NCBI GenBank assembly: GCA_965153455.1
Contig: OZ234499.1
Span: 5,776,515-5,840,514 of the forward strand
DNA: 64,000 bases
Origin: Sphagnum compactum
Taxonomy: Eukaryota > Bryophyta > Sphagnopsida > Sphagnales
Direction of reading: 5' to 3'
Shown: in pieces, positions 61,414 to 64,000 of the stretch
Position numbering within the stretch: the stretch's first letter is position 1
Layout of the letters: each line of letters opens with the position of its first letter
Made by a program: the position numbers and the translations under genes
The notes under the pieces: generated by a model
What the model was told of the DNA's origin: nothing
Database searches by the model: none
The model's input: the letters and a program-made list of their open reading frames with translations, nothing else

Positions 61414-64000
61414 TTTGTACAAGCCTGAGTAAGACAATTGGTGGCTATTAATGATATGGTGTGATTTAAATTAATTAGTTTGGGGGTGACTTCCAAGTTC
61501 AGATTTTTTTTTCCTTTAAAAATTGGGTATATTACGTGCATGCTACGATTTTTCATTAGCTGAACAAAATTTCTATTGTGAATTTTTTATGTCACATACT
61601 TTGGCCTAGTTAATGGCAAGAGCATTATTTTTTTGGGACATAAGTCGGTAGATGCATGTGGATGGTTAGTATGGGTGATATTCCTCAGGTTACTTATCGT
61701 TATTTTGTGAGTCGTTTTTGAAGAAAGACATGTTTTCCATTGTAAAATGTGTTTTCCAACCAAAATTTCACCACTTTAGTAAATAGATAAATAAATAAAT
61801 AAAAATAAAATAACACAAGTAATGTGCAATAAATATAGTGTGAGGAGGAGGTTGCAAGAAATATTGTTTGGTTTTTTTTATTTTGAAACGAACCTTTGGA
61901 TTCAACTTTTAATGTTCTTTTTAATTTGAGAAAACCTTGAGTTCAGTTGTGAAAATGAAATTTTTGGATTTACAAAAATTCTAATTCAGAAACTTCCCAA
62001 TATGATTTATATATATAATTCAATACGATTTATGACCAAGCTTAGTTCCATCTACATTGCACCTTGTAATTAAAATTAAAATATATGTATTACTACTTTT
62101 GTTAGACTAATACACACAATGCACAAGATAAAAGATGTTATTGATTGTTATGTGCAATCAATTAAAATAATAACTTGCCTAAAACACAAGGCTTGACTTA
62201 TGTTTTTTAAAGGTTGAAAAACATGTTACAATGATTTCCCAACAATGAACCAATAGAGAGGAAATGGTGATTTTTTTCCCCAACCAAAAGTGAAATGGTA
62301 ACAAATGTCATAAGTGAAAGCCATCCTTAGGCTAATTATTGGCAAAATTAGCTCAACCATGCATAAATATGAAGCAACAAACCACTCAAGGTCCAAGGGC
62401 CCCTTCATTGGTGGCAGGAGGCAGCCCTAAAATCACCAAAAAAATGAAGATGAAATGAGACCCAAAACAAAAGTAAAAAATGGTTTTAGTGAGTAGCCAA
62501 AAACATAGAAGGATAATTAAAGATGTGTGAGCTTCATATACAATTTATAGCCACATTCCTAAAAACAATTGTGGTCCAAACTATGAAAACTACCCCCAAC
62601 AATAATCAACTTGCACAAGGTCAAATTTGGCAAACACCCCCTCATAAACCTTATAAGAGTAACAACTAAATTTGTTCATTTTGCATGTTTGTTGTCCCAT
62701 GCATCCCTTGGATATGGGTTGTTACCTCATATGTTTTAAACAGCCTAAAATCATAACAAGTTTTTGAGACAAGACTATCCATGTTGGAGGGTTTGTGCTA
62801 AGCAAGAATATAAGCATCCTCGTGAAGACTTAAAGAAAATAAATATTTGTAGAATTTGTGGATTGAACATATGTAACATATGTGTTTTGAACATGACGAT
62901 ATGGTTAAATGGTCTTTTTAATAATCCCTTCTAGATTCAACAATCAAGTAGGTGAAAACGGGTGAAATTCAATGAAGTAAAATTTTCAATAGTTTTCAAG
63001 TTTTGAGTCCAAAAATGATGACTTCTATATTTGAGTTTACTTTTCGTTTTCCATCTATCATGCATCTTACAAAAACCAATCCACATTTTCCAATGAAAGA
63101 ACGAAAGAATTTCGAATTGTCGTAATCTATTTTGCCAATTCCAAACTTCATAAGTAATGTCATTGTGAATAGTTATCAGGGTTGCTACTTTCAATTCCAA
63201 AATTTGCAATTTCCATTGAGCAACCCCAATAAAATCTAATACTTACTTTTATATCATTATCCACATGTAATTAGAAAATGAAAATTTCAAATGAAAAACA
63301 AAGAATTATGATCAAATAAGGGTTCAAACACTATTGGCTTGAAAGTATATATACGCAAAAAAAAATCATTTCACAACAAAAGAGTGCAACTAGGTGCAAA
63401 TTCGCATCTTGGAGCCAAAAACCATGTCAAATAAATGGTGAAAACTGTAAACTTTTTTACATATGTTTTTTCTTAAGATTTTCAACTTATGTTAATCATT
63501 CCAAGTTTTGTTAAATGACTAATATGAATGTTTAAAAATTCAAATTAAAAATTCATTAAATTAAGTTTTGGGTTTTGGTTTTAGTAAAGGATGTTTGAAC
63601 TTGAACAATATAATGTTAGATGTGATTAATTTTGCAAAAGACTAGGTAATGGACTCTTTAGATAAAAAAAATTTGATGGTAAAAAAATTTAGATGATAAT
63701 AACCTCGTACCCACATTCAAAAAACATTCAGAATTTAAAAGATATGGAATTTGAGATTTAAAAAAAATCAAAATGTATTTATTTATTTATTTTCTAAAAT
63801 CCTTTACCACATGTAAATGGGGTGTAACCATGCATGACATACAAAACAAAATCATAGTTTATCATACAAAAAGTTCAAAAACTTAAAATATTTAGCATAT
63901 TTTGGTATGATTCAAAATTATGATAAATTTTCAAATGTAAAATCTAGTAAAATCTACACACTTTGAAAAAATCATATTTATTTAACAATGATTAACACAA
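61414..64000. other. AT-rich non-coding stretch to the window end
   Basis: Only the partial family-B repeat (62485-62560) and short frames. No gene seen. Confidence 0.5.
62485..62560 (-). repeat. Dispersed repeat family B, copy 3 (partial)
   Basis: The reverse complement shares GTGGCTATAAATTGTATATG, the TCTTTAATTATCCTTCTATG block and TTTTTGGCTACTCACT with copy 2. The GCGATC end is missing. Confidence 0.6.

Overview
The window reads as nuclear DNA of a land plant. It is AT-rich, gene-poor and full of decayed transposable elements. Its three supported genes are spliced, with GT-AG introns of about 150 to 1,600 bp. The proteins are plant families: an organelle-type nucleoside diphosphate kinase, an HMA-fold protein and an ASR-like (ABA/water-deficit) protein. 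Long introns, dense Ty3/gypsy and hAT relics and the style of the proteins suggest a larger-genome non-seed plant such as a fern, but this is inference and no marker here fixes the species.

Layout. 1-2.0 kb: intergenic, with a Tourist-like MITE. 2.1-7.5 kb (+): a seven-exon NDPK gene whose CpG-rich first exon stands out from the AT-rich background. 7.5-16.3 kb: very AT-rich non-coding DNA with microsatellites and a probable tRNA-derived SINE. 16.3-21.5 kb: a broken 5.2-kb hAT transposon with 20-bp terminal inverted repeats, an A-poor minisatellite inside it, and an 810-bp solo LTR (5-bp target duplication) inserted into its transposase. 22.6-24.7 kb (-): a three-exon HMA-fold gene that lacks the metal-binding cysteines and has a Tyr/Ser/Pro-rich tail. 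26.1 kb: a second copy of the Tourist-like MITE. 28-31.6 kb: a fragment of an uncharacterised repeat-family protein, a 155-bp tandem array, and a truncated Ty3/gypsy pol (-). 32.6-39.5 kb: a complete but inactivated Ty3/gypsy element (-) with two LTRs. 39.8-40.2 kb: another MITE. 40.2-45.5 kb: non-coding DNA with tandem duplications. 45.5-47.0 kb (-): a three-exon ASR-like gene with a TATA box and an ABRE-type element. 47.2-48.3 kb: a tandem array split by a small hAT-like insertion just upstream of that promoter. 48.6-64 kb: non-coding DNA with microsatellites, fold-back arrays and a 979-bp non-autonomous hAT element with an 8-bp target duplication.

The three genes are independent and do not form a cluster or pathway. 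I reconstructed their exon structures by eye; all junctions keep frame and use GT-AG. I found no convincing new functional system. The most informative material is the nested transposon record, the cysteine-less HMA protein with its low-complexity tail, and several undescribed small repeat families.
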